Shown here: positions 44,601-51,589 of the stretch, one piece after another
How the letters are laid out: each line of letters opens with the position of its first letter
How positions within the stretch are numbered: the first letter of the stretch is position 1
NCBI GenBank assembly: GCA_025056965.1
Contig: JANWVF010000061.1
Span: forward strand, 1 to 51,589
DNA: 51,589 nucleotides
Reading direction: 5' to 3'
From: Thermoflexales bacterium
Lineage (GTDB): Bacteria > Chloroflexota > Anaerolineae > J036 > Brachytrichaceae
Position numbers and translations under genes: made by a program
The notes under the pieces: generated by a model
The model's database searches: none
Told to the model about the DNA's origin: nothing
Seen by the model: only the letters and a program-made list of their open reading frames with translations

Positions 44601-46012
44601 CCAACGGCATACTGCACGCGATTCGGCCGCACGAGCGCGCTCAGGCCCTCGTCCTGTGCCACGTTGAGCCGGAATTCATGCGTCGTTCGTTCCTGCGCTG
44701 CGTCGCCAACCTGCACCGTGAGCAAGAAGGGTGAATCCGCGCCGGCCGGCACGTCCACCGTGAGCGCGGCGAGGCCTTGTTCATCGGTCTGGGCACGGCT
44801 ACTCAGGAAGAGAGATCTTCTGGGATCGGAGAGTTGCACCCAGACCCCCTTCTCCGGCGTGCCGTCGGGGCGCTCGACGCTGATATACACGAGATTGGGC
44901 AGGCCGCGGCGTAGCACGCCGGACTCCGGCGCGACCTGCACCAAGCGCGGCGCGTCCAACACCTGCAACGTCTCGCGGATCGCCTCGGTATTGCCCGCTG
45001 CGTCGGCCACCTCGACGTGCAACTCGATGTTGGCCTTGAGACCGCGCGATGGGCCGGAGTCGTTGCGCCTAGGGAGCACGCTGTCGGGGATGTCGAACGA
45101 GTAAGCAAAGCGGCCTTGATCGTCGAGTCGCCCGCTCAGCTCGGCCAGCGCCAAGTTGCCCTGCGTCTTGACGGCGCGGACGACGACGCTCCCACCTGCG
45201 AGGGGCTTGCCGAAGACATAGCGCGCCTCGACTGTGCCGGCGGCCGTCTCACCGGGCAGATAGTGCAGACGGTCGGGCTGCAGCGTGACCTTGAAGCGCG
45301 GCAAGGCGTAGGGCTTTACTTCGACGGTGCGGGTCATCACCATAGATTTGGACTCGGCCACGACCCGATACGCGCCACTGGCTGCCTCGGCATCCAGCAC
45401 GAAGTCGGCGCCGGCGATGCCGTACTGGCTAGTGTTCAACACGCGACGCTGCAAACGAAGGCCTTGTGGATCAACCAACGTTAGCGTGATTGGCTGCTGG
45501 GCCACGGCGCGCAGGTCATAGGTGTCCAGCACGAGCGCGCGCGTGTGGATCGTCTGACCCGGCTGGTAAATGGGCTTATCGGTGGTCACCAGCACATCAT
45601 GGTTGCGACCCAAGAAAACCGGATAGCGCATACCCCGGGGGGCACCTCGCCGCGATTGCGCGCGCACCTCAAGTTCCGCCGGTCCTTCGACGAGCGGCGC
45701 ATCAAATGTGACGCGCACCGCACCGCTAAAGTCGGTCTCGCCGGTGAACACGACTTCACCATTGCCCCCCTGCGGACGCAGCAGGACTTCCACGCGCTGA
45801 CCTTCGAGCGAATCACTCCCCGACTCCGAGCGGATGCTTTCGTCTTTGCCCACGTGCACCACGAACTCCACCCGCTGACCGGGTATCAAGTAGTTGACAG
45901 AGCCGAACAGGCGAATGTTCGCCGGTGGAGTGAGCGGTGGAACCGGATAACACGCAAGCAGCAGTGTGAGCGCAGGCACGGTGACCAGCAAGCGTTGCCA
46001 TCGTCCTCGCAT
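41606..46012 (-). CDS. bacterial alpha-2-macroglobulin with an internal second lipoprotein signal
   Basis: 1468 residues from the ATG at 46012, chosen because AGGAGGG lies 8 nt upstream. The N-terminus is a lipoprotein signal (MRGRWQRLLV, lipobox LLAC, Cys21). Macroglobulin (MG) domains with 'DKPIYQPGQTIHTRALVLD' follow. At about 680-725, where a bait region might be expected, there are two hydrophobic segments around VGWRRRWML, the second ending in lipobox LSAC (Cys725). A Pro/Ala/Gln linker leads to 'FFPETLFWLPEL' and the thioester domain GCLEQTSS (Cys989), then the receptor-binding-like C-terminus. The family traps attacking proteases, usually in the periplasm or on the surface. No pbpC-type partner adjoins it. 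Promoter elements were not resolved. A strong terminator follows. Confidence 0.92.
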   Translation of the reverse strand: MRGRWQRLLVTVPALTLLLACYPVPPLTPPANIRLFGSVNYLIPGQRVEFVVHVGKDESIRSESGSDSLEGQRVEVLLRPQGGNGEVVFTGETDFSGAVRVTFDAPLVEGPAELEVRAQSRRGAPRGMRYPVFLGRNHDVLVTTDKPIYQPGQTIHTRALVLDTYDLRAVAQQPITLTLVDPQGLRLQRRVLNTSQYGIAGADFVLDAEAASGAYRVVAESKSMVMTRTVEVKPYALPRFKVTLQPDRLHYLPGETAAGTVEARYVFGKPLAGGSVVVRAVKTQGNLALAELSGRLDDQGRFAYSFDIPDSVLPRRNDSGPSRGLKANIELHVEVADAAGNTEAIRETLQVLDAPRLVQVAPESGVLRRGLPNLVYISVERPDGTPEKGVWVQLSDPRRSLFLSSRAQTDEQGLAALTVDVPAGADSPFLLTVQVGDAAQERTTHEFRLNVAQDEGLSALVRPNRVQYAVGDTAEIELLVHGKPSAGFISVAKGGQSFAVIEVPVRGNVARASLLLEGSLIGTLDISAFVVDEFGNYAYDRRYILVTPRAAKLDVTPNAETYRPGDTAALSIQARYDDGQPMRGAVGLSIVDESVFGLSEARAAGFARSYFLLRRELQELPYRVRGFDTVGDDDPSPYDMDTTPSLLIAGSQERALAGLFGQMLANAQAAPAAKAARGDASVVAHYAWRVGLATPAVVWALVGWRRRWMLIGLALALVSVILSACVAPASPPSAPEIAQAVPAPVEAPPAEQPQTDVGSGADQQAGAPARLRQFFPETLFWLPELETDENGRASLNVPLADSITTWRVSALVSDLEGRMAGAEIPLKVFQEFFIEPELPRFLTVEDEVAVPVSVFNYTSQPQSVRVRLAPSDWFEFIGEAEATVALAPNDVGIAYLPIRVTRPGIFSLRVDASSGRLGDAVERPVEVQPNGKLTSQTRSGRLVTRITLPVDIPEDALPGTAQLVVRLYPSLNSQLAQSLEGLLQVPYGCLEQTSSLLYVNLMVLEYLRASGQATPELEARAQQFIEAGYQRLLNFRSPRGFLLYPGYGLPSNELSAHLLNVLAKLNQVTYVDPMLIDEAALWLANQQRSDGDWDVAYSAQSNRMRLAMTASATRALAESGYRPRVMYEGVSYIQRAALNESDSYALAWAANALLAAGNDASAVIDALASQARRDVTGAWWDAESGTLFGGYGEAARIETTALAVQALRAAGLYPELIAEAVDWLTAHRDPYGGFHTTQATVQALRALASVAQPPAAEDFSVLVTLRDSQGREARRELVFTEDDIALLQEVRFADLPAGAAELTLEARDADARLLYQAVTRYYLPWESIPGARSGDQGALVVRVDYNRTEVAVNDEISATASVRLLRQNPAGVVVARLSVPPGLTPVRSDLEALVQQGKVARYEVSGRAIALYLDYLEPGEEVTFNYRLRARYPVRAWVPPSDAFDYYTPDQRAESEPQRIIIRLNPTR

Positions 46013-46138
46013 GGTGCTTACCCTCCTTCGACACGAATCAAGCAGCCTTCTCCTAGGACGCTGCAGCAAGGCCGGGAGTTCCCGCCACCGCTATAGAATT
46101 GCCCAATCGCAGCTTCATCCTCTCTTAACCCGCAGCGC

Positions 46139-47359
46139 GTGATCGCCGACTTGCGCGAGTTGGCAGCGCTCACATCCGACGCGAACGGCGCGCAGCGCGT
46201 GGCTTGGACGCCGGTCTGGGCTAAGGCGCGCGACTGGTATCGCTGCAAGCTGGCCGATCTACCAGTTGACGTCGAACAAGATCAAGCCGGCAACCTCTGG
46301 GCCACGCTGCGCGGCGCATCGCCCCGTGCATTGATTATGGGCAGCCACCTGGATAGCGTGCCTAACGGCGGATGGCTGGACGGCTGTCTGGGCGTGCTGG
46401 CCGGTCTAGAAGTGCTGCGGCGTATCGCCGGCCAGGGCGTGCCCCCGCTGACCGTGCGCTTAGTGGACTGGGCCGATGAAGAGGGCGCTCGCTTCGGGCG
46501 CAGCCTATTCGGCTCCAGCGCCGTCGCCGGTCGGTTGAACTTGGAATGGGTCAGCCGGCTTAGCGACACCGACGGGGTGCGCTTGCCCGACGCGGTGCGC
46601 GCCTTCGGCGTGGACGTTGCAACGGCGGAGCAGGCACACCGGCAGATCGCCGATGCCAGCGCATACCTAGAGATGCACATTGAGCAGGGGCCGGTGCTGG
46701 AATCGCTTGGCCTACCGCTCGGCGCGGTCATCGGCTGTTATGGCATCGAGCGGCATCAACTCGTCTTCAGCGGCGTCGCGGCACACGCCGGCGGCTTCCC
46801 GATGCACCTGCGCCACGATGCCTTCTTGGCCGCGGCACGCTTCGCCCTGGAGGTGCGCGAGATCGCCAAGCGCCATGGCGGCGTGGGCACGAATGGGCGC
46901 GTGCGCAACATGCCCGACATCCCGACGGCCGTGGCCGGCGAGTGTGCCATCACCCTGGATATGCGCCACATTGACGCCGCGCAGTTGGAGGCCATGCTGA
47001 ACGAGGCGCGCGCCGTGAGCGAACGCATCGCCGGCGAAGAAGGCGTGAGCGTGGCCTGGCGCACCATCTATCAATCCCCGCCCCAGCTCTTCCATCCCCA
47101 TCTCGTGGACCTGTGCGATGAGGCCATCCGCGAGGTGAACGCCGGCGCCTCGCACCGCATGCCCAGCGGCCCCGGCCACGATGCCATCGAGATGGCCTGG
47201 GCCGGCGTGCCCACGGTCATGCTGTTCGTCCAGAGCCGGCGCGGCCTCTCGCATAACAAAGACGAAGATACGCCCATCGCCCATCTTGAGCTGGCCGTGC
47301 GGGCTTTCGATCGGTTGGCCGACAAGGCGATGGCGTGGTTGGCCGAAGGCGGCACTTGA
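46139..47359 (+). CDS. M20-family hydrolase (N-carbamoyl-L-amino acid hydrolase/allantoate amidohydrolase type)
   Basis: 406 residues from the GTG at 46139. Zinc ligands are clear: His70 and Asp72 in MGSHLDSVPNGGWLDG, Asp81, Glu114-Glu115 in DWADEEGARFG, and His in LEMHIEQGPVLE; the last His is in SGPGHDAIEMA. The dimerisation lobe includes 'FSGVAAHAGGFPMHLRHDAF'. This pattern is that of N-carbamoyl-amino acid hydrolases, ureidoglycolate and allantoate amidohydrolases; the exact substrate is undecided. It probably works in the cytoplasm on ureido compounds. No hydantoinase or purine-catabolism gene adjoins it. It is divergent from the alpha-2-macroglobulin gene; the next gene lies 65 bases downstream. 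Confidence 0.88.
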   Translation: MIADLRELAALTSDANGAQRVAWTPVWAKARDWYRCKLADLPVDVEQDQAGNLWATLRGASPRALIMGSHLDSVPNGGWLDGCLGVLAGLEVLRRIAGQGVPPLTVRLVDWADEEGARFGRSLFGSSAVAGRLNLEWVSRLSDTDGVRLPDAVRAFGVDVATAEQAHRQIADASAYLEMHIEQGPVLESLGLPLGAVIGCYGIERHQLVFSGVAAHAGGFPMHLRHDAFLAAARFALEVREIAKRHGGVGTNGRVRNMPDIPTAVAGECAITLDMRHIDAAQLEAMLNEARAVSERIAGEEGVSVAWRTIYQSPPQLFHPHLVDLCDEAIREVNAGASHRMPSGPGHDAIEMAWAGVPTVMLFVQSRRGLSHNKDEDTPIAHLELAVRAFDRLADKAMAWLAEGGT

Positions 47360-47424
47360 GCAATCTGCGTCCGGGGTCTGGAGATGAGCTGCGACCTAAT
47401 CGCCGAATCCGTTGTGCTCCGGCC

Positions 47425-49389
47425 ATGGCACATTTGAAACGCATCGCGCCTTATCTGGTCGTCCTATTCGGTTTCGCCATGCGCATGTATGCCATGGACA
47501 CCACCTGGATAGACGGCGACCGCGCCAATCCGCACGGCATGGCGTTACTGCTCGTGTACCAGCTCTCACAAGGGCAACTCACCGATTTGCTCCTGTTCGC
47601 CGACGACGCCTCAACCGGCATTCCTAACGGACCAATCGTCAACTACATCTGGGCGATTGTCTCGCTGTTCGAGCGATCGCTGCTCTCGGCCACGGCGCTC
47701 GGCCTGATGGCCAACACGCTGGTGATCGCGGTGGTATATGCGCTGGGTCGGCGCTGCTTTGGCTGGATGACAGCTATCTTCGCGGCAACGCTGAGCGCGG
47801 CGAGCAACTGGGGCGTGTATCTGGCGCGGGGCGTGTGGCACCCGGGACAAGTGGAGATCAGCGTCGTTGCCACGGCCTGCCTGCTGGCTACGGGCGTCCA
47901 TGCGCAGCACACGCGCGCGCTGCGCTGGGGATTCGTCGGCGCGCTGCTCACCGCCGGTCACTACTTCGGCGCGATGGTTATGCCCTTTCAGGCGGCCGTT
48001 GCCACGCTGGTGGCCGGCGCATGGCGCCCTGCGCTTCGCAAGGCTTGGGCGATCGGCTTTGGGATCAGCCTGGCCGGCCTGACGGCTTTCGTGCTGGCCA
48101 TGATCTTGGCCGGCAGGCTATCGCTTGCCTCACTCGCCGGCCTCAACCTCTTCCGCAGCGAGGGCGGAGCCTTGACCGAGGCCGACTTGATCGCGCGCGA
48201 CATCACGCCGTTCAACCGCGACCCGATCGGCCACTTCCTTCGTTTGGCTAGCAACCGAGATTACGCGCTGGTGTGGACTAGCCCTCAGGTACAAGCTTAC
48301 GCCGTTCGCGAACCGCTGACGCAGGCGCTGGCCTGGCTCGTGACGGTTTTCATAGGCGTCGGGCTGCTGCGCATGACGCTGCATTGGCGACAACCGGCCA
48401 TTCGTTTCCTCTTAGTCTGGGCCGCGCTGCCGATCATCGCCCTCGCGCTCATCGCTGCTTGGAAGCGTGACTTCCGCATCCCTGTGTATTACCTGCTGCT
48501 GACCACGCCGACGATGTATATCGCCGGAGGCTACGGGCTTGCGGCGCTTGCGCAGCGCCTCCACCTACGCACCGTCGGCGTAGTCGCGCTCTGTGCCGCG
48601 CTATGCATCGTCCCGGCGTGGAACTTCTCCGCCGCTGCCGAGACAACCTATCGCCAAGCGCTCATCAGCCCCGGTTTCATGCCCCTGCGCTGGTCGCTGC
48701 GGTTGAGCCGCCTCTGGCAGCAGGAATGCGCGCTGATCAACGGATCGAACTTCTGGTGGGACTTGAGCTTGATCCAGTCGCCCGAGCGATGGCGGCCGAA
48801 TGGGACACGCTTCAACGAGTTCTCCTCGATCTGGACCTTCCCGCCGCGCGGCGGCACATGCGCGCTGAAGCAGACCGGTGCGCCGTTGCCTCACGGCGAG
48901 CTGCTGCCGCTGGTGCTAGAAGACGGATCGGTCGTCCGCACCTATCGCGCGCTGCCCTATTCGCTCCCCGCACGCATCACGAACACGGTCAATCTGGGCT
49001 GGAGCCTGCTCGAATTCGATGCGCCGACCGCCGCTGCGCCGGGCGACACGATTCACATCAGGCATGCCTGGCGCGTGGATGCGCTCCCCGGCGAGCCTTA
49101 TCACGACTGGTATTTTGCGCCCTTCGTCAAGCTGACCGCGCCCGACGGCCGTGTGGTTGTGGATGTGGATCGCGCGGTTGCGCTTTTGGGCCACGAATGG
49201 CGCGTCGGCGAAGTGCAGATGAGCGATATCCGGATTACCTTGCCGAACGATCTGCCGGTCGGGATCTACACGCTCCGATCCAGCCTGTTCGATCCCAACC
49301 AGAAGAAGAACGCCGTGTATTTCGCGACACACGATCCCGGCACGCCCATTTTGTCGCTGGATCGCAAGATTCAGATCGCACACCGATGA
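47425..49389 (+). CDS. GT39/GT-C-type membrane glycosyltransferase-like protein
   Basis: 654 residues from the ATG at 47425; an upstream extension would overlap the M20 gene. About ten hydrophobic segments occupy roughly 1-430. Near the N-terminus 'MYAMDTTWIDGDRANPHG' gives the acidic first-loop motif of dolichyl- or polyprenyl-phosphate-dependent GT-C enzymes, and 'YLARGVWHPGQVEI' is a common second-loop pattern. The C-terminal third (about 470-654) is extracytoplasmic and beta-rich, ending in a 'LPVGIYTLRSSLFDP' domain found in membrane mannosyltransferase-like proteins. Donor and acceptor are unknown. It probably lies in one unit with the M20 gene. Confidence 0.75.
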   Translation: MAHLKRIAPYLVVLFGFAMRMYAMDTTWIDGDRANPHGMALLLVYQLSQGQLTDLLLFADDASTGIPNGPIVNYIWAIVSLFERSLLSATALGLMANTLVIAVVYALGRRCFGWMTAIFAATLSAASNWGVYLARGVWHPGQVEISVVATACLLATGVHAQHTRALRWGFVGALLTAGHYFGAMVMPFQAAVATLVAGAWRPALRKAWAIGFGISLAGLTAFVLAMILAGRLSLASLAGLNLFRSEGGALTEADLIARDITPFNRDPIGHFLRLASNRDYALVWTSPQVQAYAVREPLTQALAWLVTVFIGVGLLRMTLHWRQPAIRFLLVWAALPIIALALIAAWKRDFRIPVYYLLLTTPTMYIAGGYGLAALAQRLHLRTVGVVALCAALCIVPAWNFSAAAETTYRQALISPGFMPLRWSLRLSRLWQQECALINGSNFWWDLSLIQSPERWRPNGTRFNEFSSIWTFPPRGGTCALKQTGAPLPHGELLPLVLEDGSVVRTYRALPYSLPARITNTVNLGWSLLEFDAPTAAAPGDTIHIRHAWRVDALPGEPYHDWYFAPFVKLTAPDGRVVVDVDRAVALLGHEWRVGEVQMSDIRITLPNDLPVGIYTLRSSLFDPNQKKNAVYFATHDPGTPILSLDRKIQIAHR

Positions 49390-49670
49390 ACGGGGCAGGG
49401 GAAGTGCATCGCCATTTTAAGGTGCACCCTGCTTGGCGCACTTTGATCAGGTAATCGTTGCACTCGTAAGCTTAACTACGTCGTGTGTTTCCTCCGGTGC
49501 GGGGCCGTCCGAGCAGGCATGTCTCTGCCATAGGTGCTAGTACAGGATGCGTTGCTCTGCCGGAAAGGCCAAGAGGAAATCTGTTGCCCAAAGTCGCTCT
49601 TGCGCGAGCGGCCGAGCCGGACAAGGCTGATGCGCCCTTTGCGCAACGGCGACGGATAATTGGCCTGCCC

Positions 49671-50315
49671 GTGACGTCACTCACGCTTGACGTTGTGCGC
49701 GCTGCGCTGCGGCAGCCGCTGCCCGGATGGGCGGCGCAAGCGCGGATGGCACCTCCAGGACGAGCCAGAGTCATCGCGCCCGACGCTGCACCGCGCGAGG
49801 CCGGCGTGCTGTTGCTGCTATATCCGCGCCAAGAGACCATGCACTTCGTGCTCACCCGGCGCGCCGAATGGCTAGGGCAGCACAGCGGACAGATCGCACT
49901 TCCCGGTGGCCGGCGCGAACCCGGCGACGCCGATTTCTTTGCGACCGCGCTGCGCGAGGCAAAAGAGGAATTGGGCATTACGCTAGACGCTGCCGAGCCG
50001 CTAGGTAGGCTCACCGCGCTCTATGTCCCGCCGAGCAATTTCGTCGTGCATCCGGCGGTGGCCTATGTGCCGGTACGGCCGGAGTTTCGCCCAAACGCCG
50101 ACGAAGTGGCCGAAGTGATTGAGGTGGCGCTAGACGATCTACTCGATCCGGCGCGGCACGGCACGGAAGCAGCTCCATCGGTCGGGTTACAGGGTGCATC
50201 ACTGACGATACCCTGCTACCGATTCGGCGCGCACCGGGTGTGGGGGGCGACGGCGATGGTGCTGAGTGAGTTCGAGGTGCTGCTGCGCAATGCGATGACC
50301 CGCCAGGGCGGCTAG
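49671..50315 (+). CDS. NUDIX hydrolase, CoA pyrophosphatase-like
   Basis: 214 residues from the GTG at 49671, preceded by GATAAT at 10 nt; a longer frame from 49485 has an N-terminus without family character. 'HFVLTRRAEWLGQHSGQIALPGGRREPGD' followed by 'ALREAKEELGI' (Nudix box about 80-103) is the combined UPF0035/Nudix signature of enzymes that cleave CoA to 3',5'-ADP and 4'-phosphopantetheine. Asp86 replaces the first Glu of the general Nudix box, as is usual in this group. 'LYVPPSNFVVHPAVAYVP' is also typical. The gap 49390-49670 (281 bases) holds nothing I can recognise. It is convergent with clpS, 3 bases apart. Confidence 0.85.
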   Translation: MTSLTLDVVRAALRQPLPGWAAQARMAPPGRARVIAPDAAPREAGVLLLLYPRQETMHFVLTRRAEWLGQHSGQIALPGGRREPGDADFFATALREAKEELGITLDAAEPLGRLTALYVPPSNFVVHPAVAYVPVRPEFRPNADEVAEVIEVALDDLLDPARHGTEAAPSVGLQGASLTIPCYRFGAHRVWGATAMVLSEFEVLLRNAMTRQGG

Positions 50316-50318
50316 GCG

Positions 50319-50648
50319 TCACTCGTCCGGCTCGCAGGTGAGCATCAGCGGGAAGCCCTCCAGCCGCGCCGCGAAGATGGCCTGACCGACTAGCCGTTCG
50401 GCCTCGCTGCGTGGGCGCACGCATACCAGCGCGATGCCGTGAATATGCGTCATCCAGGCGATATGCTCGGCGATCTCGCGCGATAGCTTGAAGATCGTCT
50501 GGAGCATGCGCTCGACGAACTCGAAGGTCGTCACGTCGTCGTTGTGGATCAGCACGCGCCAGGGCGGCTCGACCCACACCATCTCGTCGGCGATGACATC
50601 GCTTTCGATTTCACGCTCACGATCAGGCAGTCGAATCGGGTCGTCCAT
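50319..50648 (-). CDS. clpS: ATP-dependent Clp protease adaptor ClpS
   Basis: 109 residues. The core [26 protein letters not shown] carries the HNDD motif that shapes the N-degron pocket, followed by '[16 protein letters not shown]' and '[20 protein letters not shown]'. The acidic N-terminal extension (about 1-27) is used to engage Clp ATPase N-domains. It delivers proteins with destabilising N-terminal residues to ClpC or ClpA. The clpC gene is in this window at 34447-36990. TATAAT lies 10 nt before the ATG at 50648. The upstream neighbour is the transposase, whose stop codon is only 4 bases from the -10 box. Confidence 0.92.
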   Translation of the reverse strand: MDDPIRLPDREREIESDVIADEMVWVEPPWRVLIHNDDVTTFEFVERMLQTIFKLSREIAEHIAWMTHIHGIALVCVRPRSEAERLVGQAIFAARLEGFPLMLTCEPDE

Positions 50649-50658
50649 GGCACAGAAG

Positions 50659-50664
50659 ATTATA
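50659..50664 (-). promoter_or_regulatory. -10 box, short-leader promoter of clpS
   Basis: TATAAT on the minus strand, then 10 nt, then ATG at 50648. Its expected -35 region (about 50682-50687) lies inside the transposase coding sequence, so the insertion may have replaced or supplied part of the promoter. Confidence 0.5.
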
Positions 50665-50667
50665 AAT

Positions 50668-51589
50668 TCAGATCCAGGCTAAGCTGTCTTTGGCCGTCTT
50701 CTCCAGCTTGAGCAAGTTCAACGTAAAACGTCTCACCACGGCGAAGTTCGCCGCCTCAAAGCCCACCCGCGCTCGGCTCAGATCTTCCTGAAAGATCACA
50801 TCCAGCGTCCAGTGCAGATTGTTCTCGATGCTCCAATATCGTCGCACCGCTCGGGCAAAGCGCTTCACATCCCCCTTCAGGCTGGTGATGAAGAACGCTT
50901 GACTCCGTTCCACCCGATCGCCCATCTGCCGCGTGCGCTCCACAATCCCAATCGCTCCAAGTTGCCACCAGGCTTCCTTGCGGTTGAAATACGCCACATA
51001 TTCCGGATCGGTCACCAGCACGTAGCGCCGCGTCTCGATCCGGCCATGTGCCTTGCTACGCTCTGCCCAGCGCTCATGCTTGACCGCTCGATAATCGCTC
51101 GGCGCTTCATGCGCCACCATCGCGCTCACTTCGTCGTATAGCTGCCCCTGATTGCCCTTCAGCGCGAACACATAATCACCGCCACGTTCCACGACGATCC
51201 GCGCGTGCTGGGTCTGGCAGTGGGCGGCATCTGCCGTCACCATGCAGCCCTTCAGCACCAACTGTTGCAAGATCTCCGGCACTGTAGCGATTTCATTGCT
51301 CCCCTCGGCCACCTGTCGCTGAGCCAGCACCAGCCCGGCGCTGCTGGCCCAGGCGCTGACCATCTCGATAGCCGCCCGGCCACTCCATCGGTCGTAGCTG
51401 CGTCGGAGGGTCTTGCCATCTACGGCGATCACTTCGCCGGGTTTCAGGCGTGCGATCGCCTGCACCCAGCGCATGAAGCAGTGCTGAAAGGCGGTCGGGC
51501 ACAACAAGATGAACACGCGCCGAAAGGTGTCATGCGAAGGGATGCCACAGGACAGATCGAGGAACGTGGCCAGCCAGTCGCGTTTGAGC
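50668..51589 (-). CDS. ISAs1-family transposase, cut by the right edge and apparently short at its C-terminus
   Basis: The frame is open from the stop at 50668 to the window edge, about 307 codons. The N-terminal part seen includes '[13 protein letters not shown]' (51518-51580), the usual ISAs1 opening. '[17 protein letters not shown]' holds the first catalytic Asp, '[13 protein letters not shown]' the second, and '[18 protein letters not shown]' the Glu region. The end reads [17 protein letters not shown] and stops, whereas ISAs1 transposases normally continue about 15-20 residues (K-R-x-A-x-W-D-x-x-Y-L type). No terminal inverted repeat was identified near 50640-50668. It is either a short variant or an IS truncated at this end. 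Confidence 0.88.
   Translation of the reverse strand, partial: LKRDWLATFLDLSCGIPSHDTFRRVFILLCPTAFQHCFMRWVQAIARLKPGEVIAVDGKTLRRSYDRWSGRAAIEMVSAWASSAGLVLAQRQVAEGSNEIATVPEILQQLVLKGCMVTADAAHCQTQHARIVVERGGDYVFALKGNQGQLYDEVSAMVAHEAPSDYRAVKHERWAERSKAHGRIETRRYVLVTDPEYVAYFNRKEAWWQLGAIGIVERTRQMGDRVERSQAFFITSLKGDVKRFARAVRRYWSIENNLHWTLDVIFQEDLSRARVGFEAANFAVVRRFTLNLLKLEKTAKDSLAWI

Noticed and set aside
49390-49670. Possible riboswitch or attenuator in the 281-base gap before the NUDIX gene
   Set aside because: GGTGCACC and nearby short inverted words do not build a consistent fold or match a known aptamer core.

Overview
The window looks like chromosomal DNA of a GC-rich bacterium, most likely a Chloroflexota member of the Anaerolineae/'Thermofonsia' type. 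This is inferred from Thr/Pro-rich spacers in surface proteins, a large SARP-type BTAD/AAA/TPR regulator, GTG and TTG starts, a bacterial alpha-2-macroglobulin, a paired MoxR/VWA module and an ISAs1 transposase. No rRNA, tRNA, CRISPR array or phage gene was seen, and no gene-free gap exceeds 300 bases.

Layout. 1-6.9 kb (minus strand): start of a gene running off the left edge, a lipoprotein, a 1207-residue SARP-type regulator and, upstream of it in one unit, a membrane-anchored CARDB/PA14 protein. 6.9-12.2 kb: methyltransferase, sensor kinase, PatB/MalY-type aminotransferase (minus), TctA-like permease and a small unknown protein. 12.2-18.3 kb (minus): central carbon block of E1-alpha, E1-beta, VOC protein, glycogen synthase and an unusual pyruvate kinase. 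18.5-29.3 kb: M1-like metallopeptidase lipoprotein, LarA-like protein, ABC ATPase and orphan response regulator (minus), YqeB, C45-type acyltransferase (minus), gyrA and a coupled sialidase-like propeller protein. 29.2-33.8 kb (minus): MoxR, VWA/CoxE-like protein, two small membrane proteins and a fatty acid desaturase, closely packed. 33.9-37 kb (minus): clpC-dps operon. 37.2-41.4 kb: flavin/F420-type oxidase and alpha/beta hydrolase (minus), a DUF4143-type AAA protein, MFS transporter (minus). 41.6-51.6 kb: alpha-2-macroglobulin (minus), M20 hydrolase, GT39-like membrane protein, CoA pyrophosphatase-type NUDIX, clpS (minus) and a transposase cut by the right edge.

What stands out. (1) An 18-bp element made of two TGTGGAC heptamers on an 11-bp period occurs twice, each 8 bp before a candidate -10 box; this is the geometry known for SARP operators, and a SARP gene lies next to it. 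The likely targets are the lipoprotein and the left-edge gene. (2) About eight genes have a TAnnnT box 6-10 nt before the start codon and no Shine-Dalgarno sequence, suggesting widespread leaderless or near-leaderless transcription, while several other genes keep strong Shine-Dalgarno sites. (3) The alpha-2-macroglobulin carries two lipoprotein-type signal sequences, one at the N-terminus and one in mid-protein. (4) The pyruvate kinase lacks the C-terminal regulatory domain and has Lys at the position that marks potassium-independent enzymes. (5) GyrA has its only box-like motif near the C-terminus. (6) A 32-bp-period pair of palindrome-like sites precedes the DUF4143 gene. All functional statements come from reading the sequence; no search was run.
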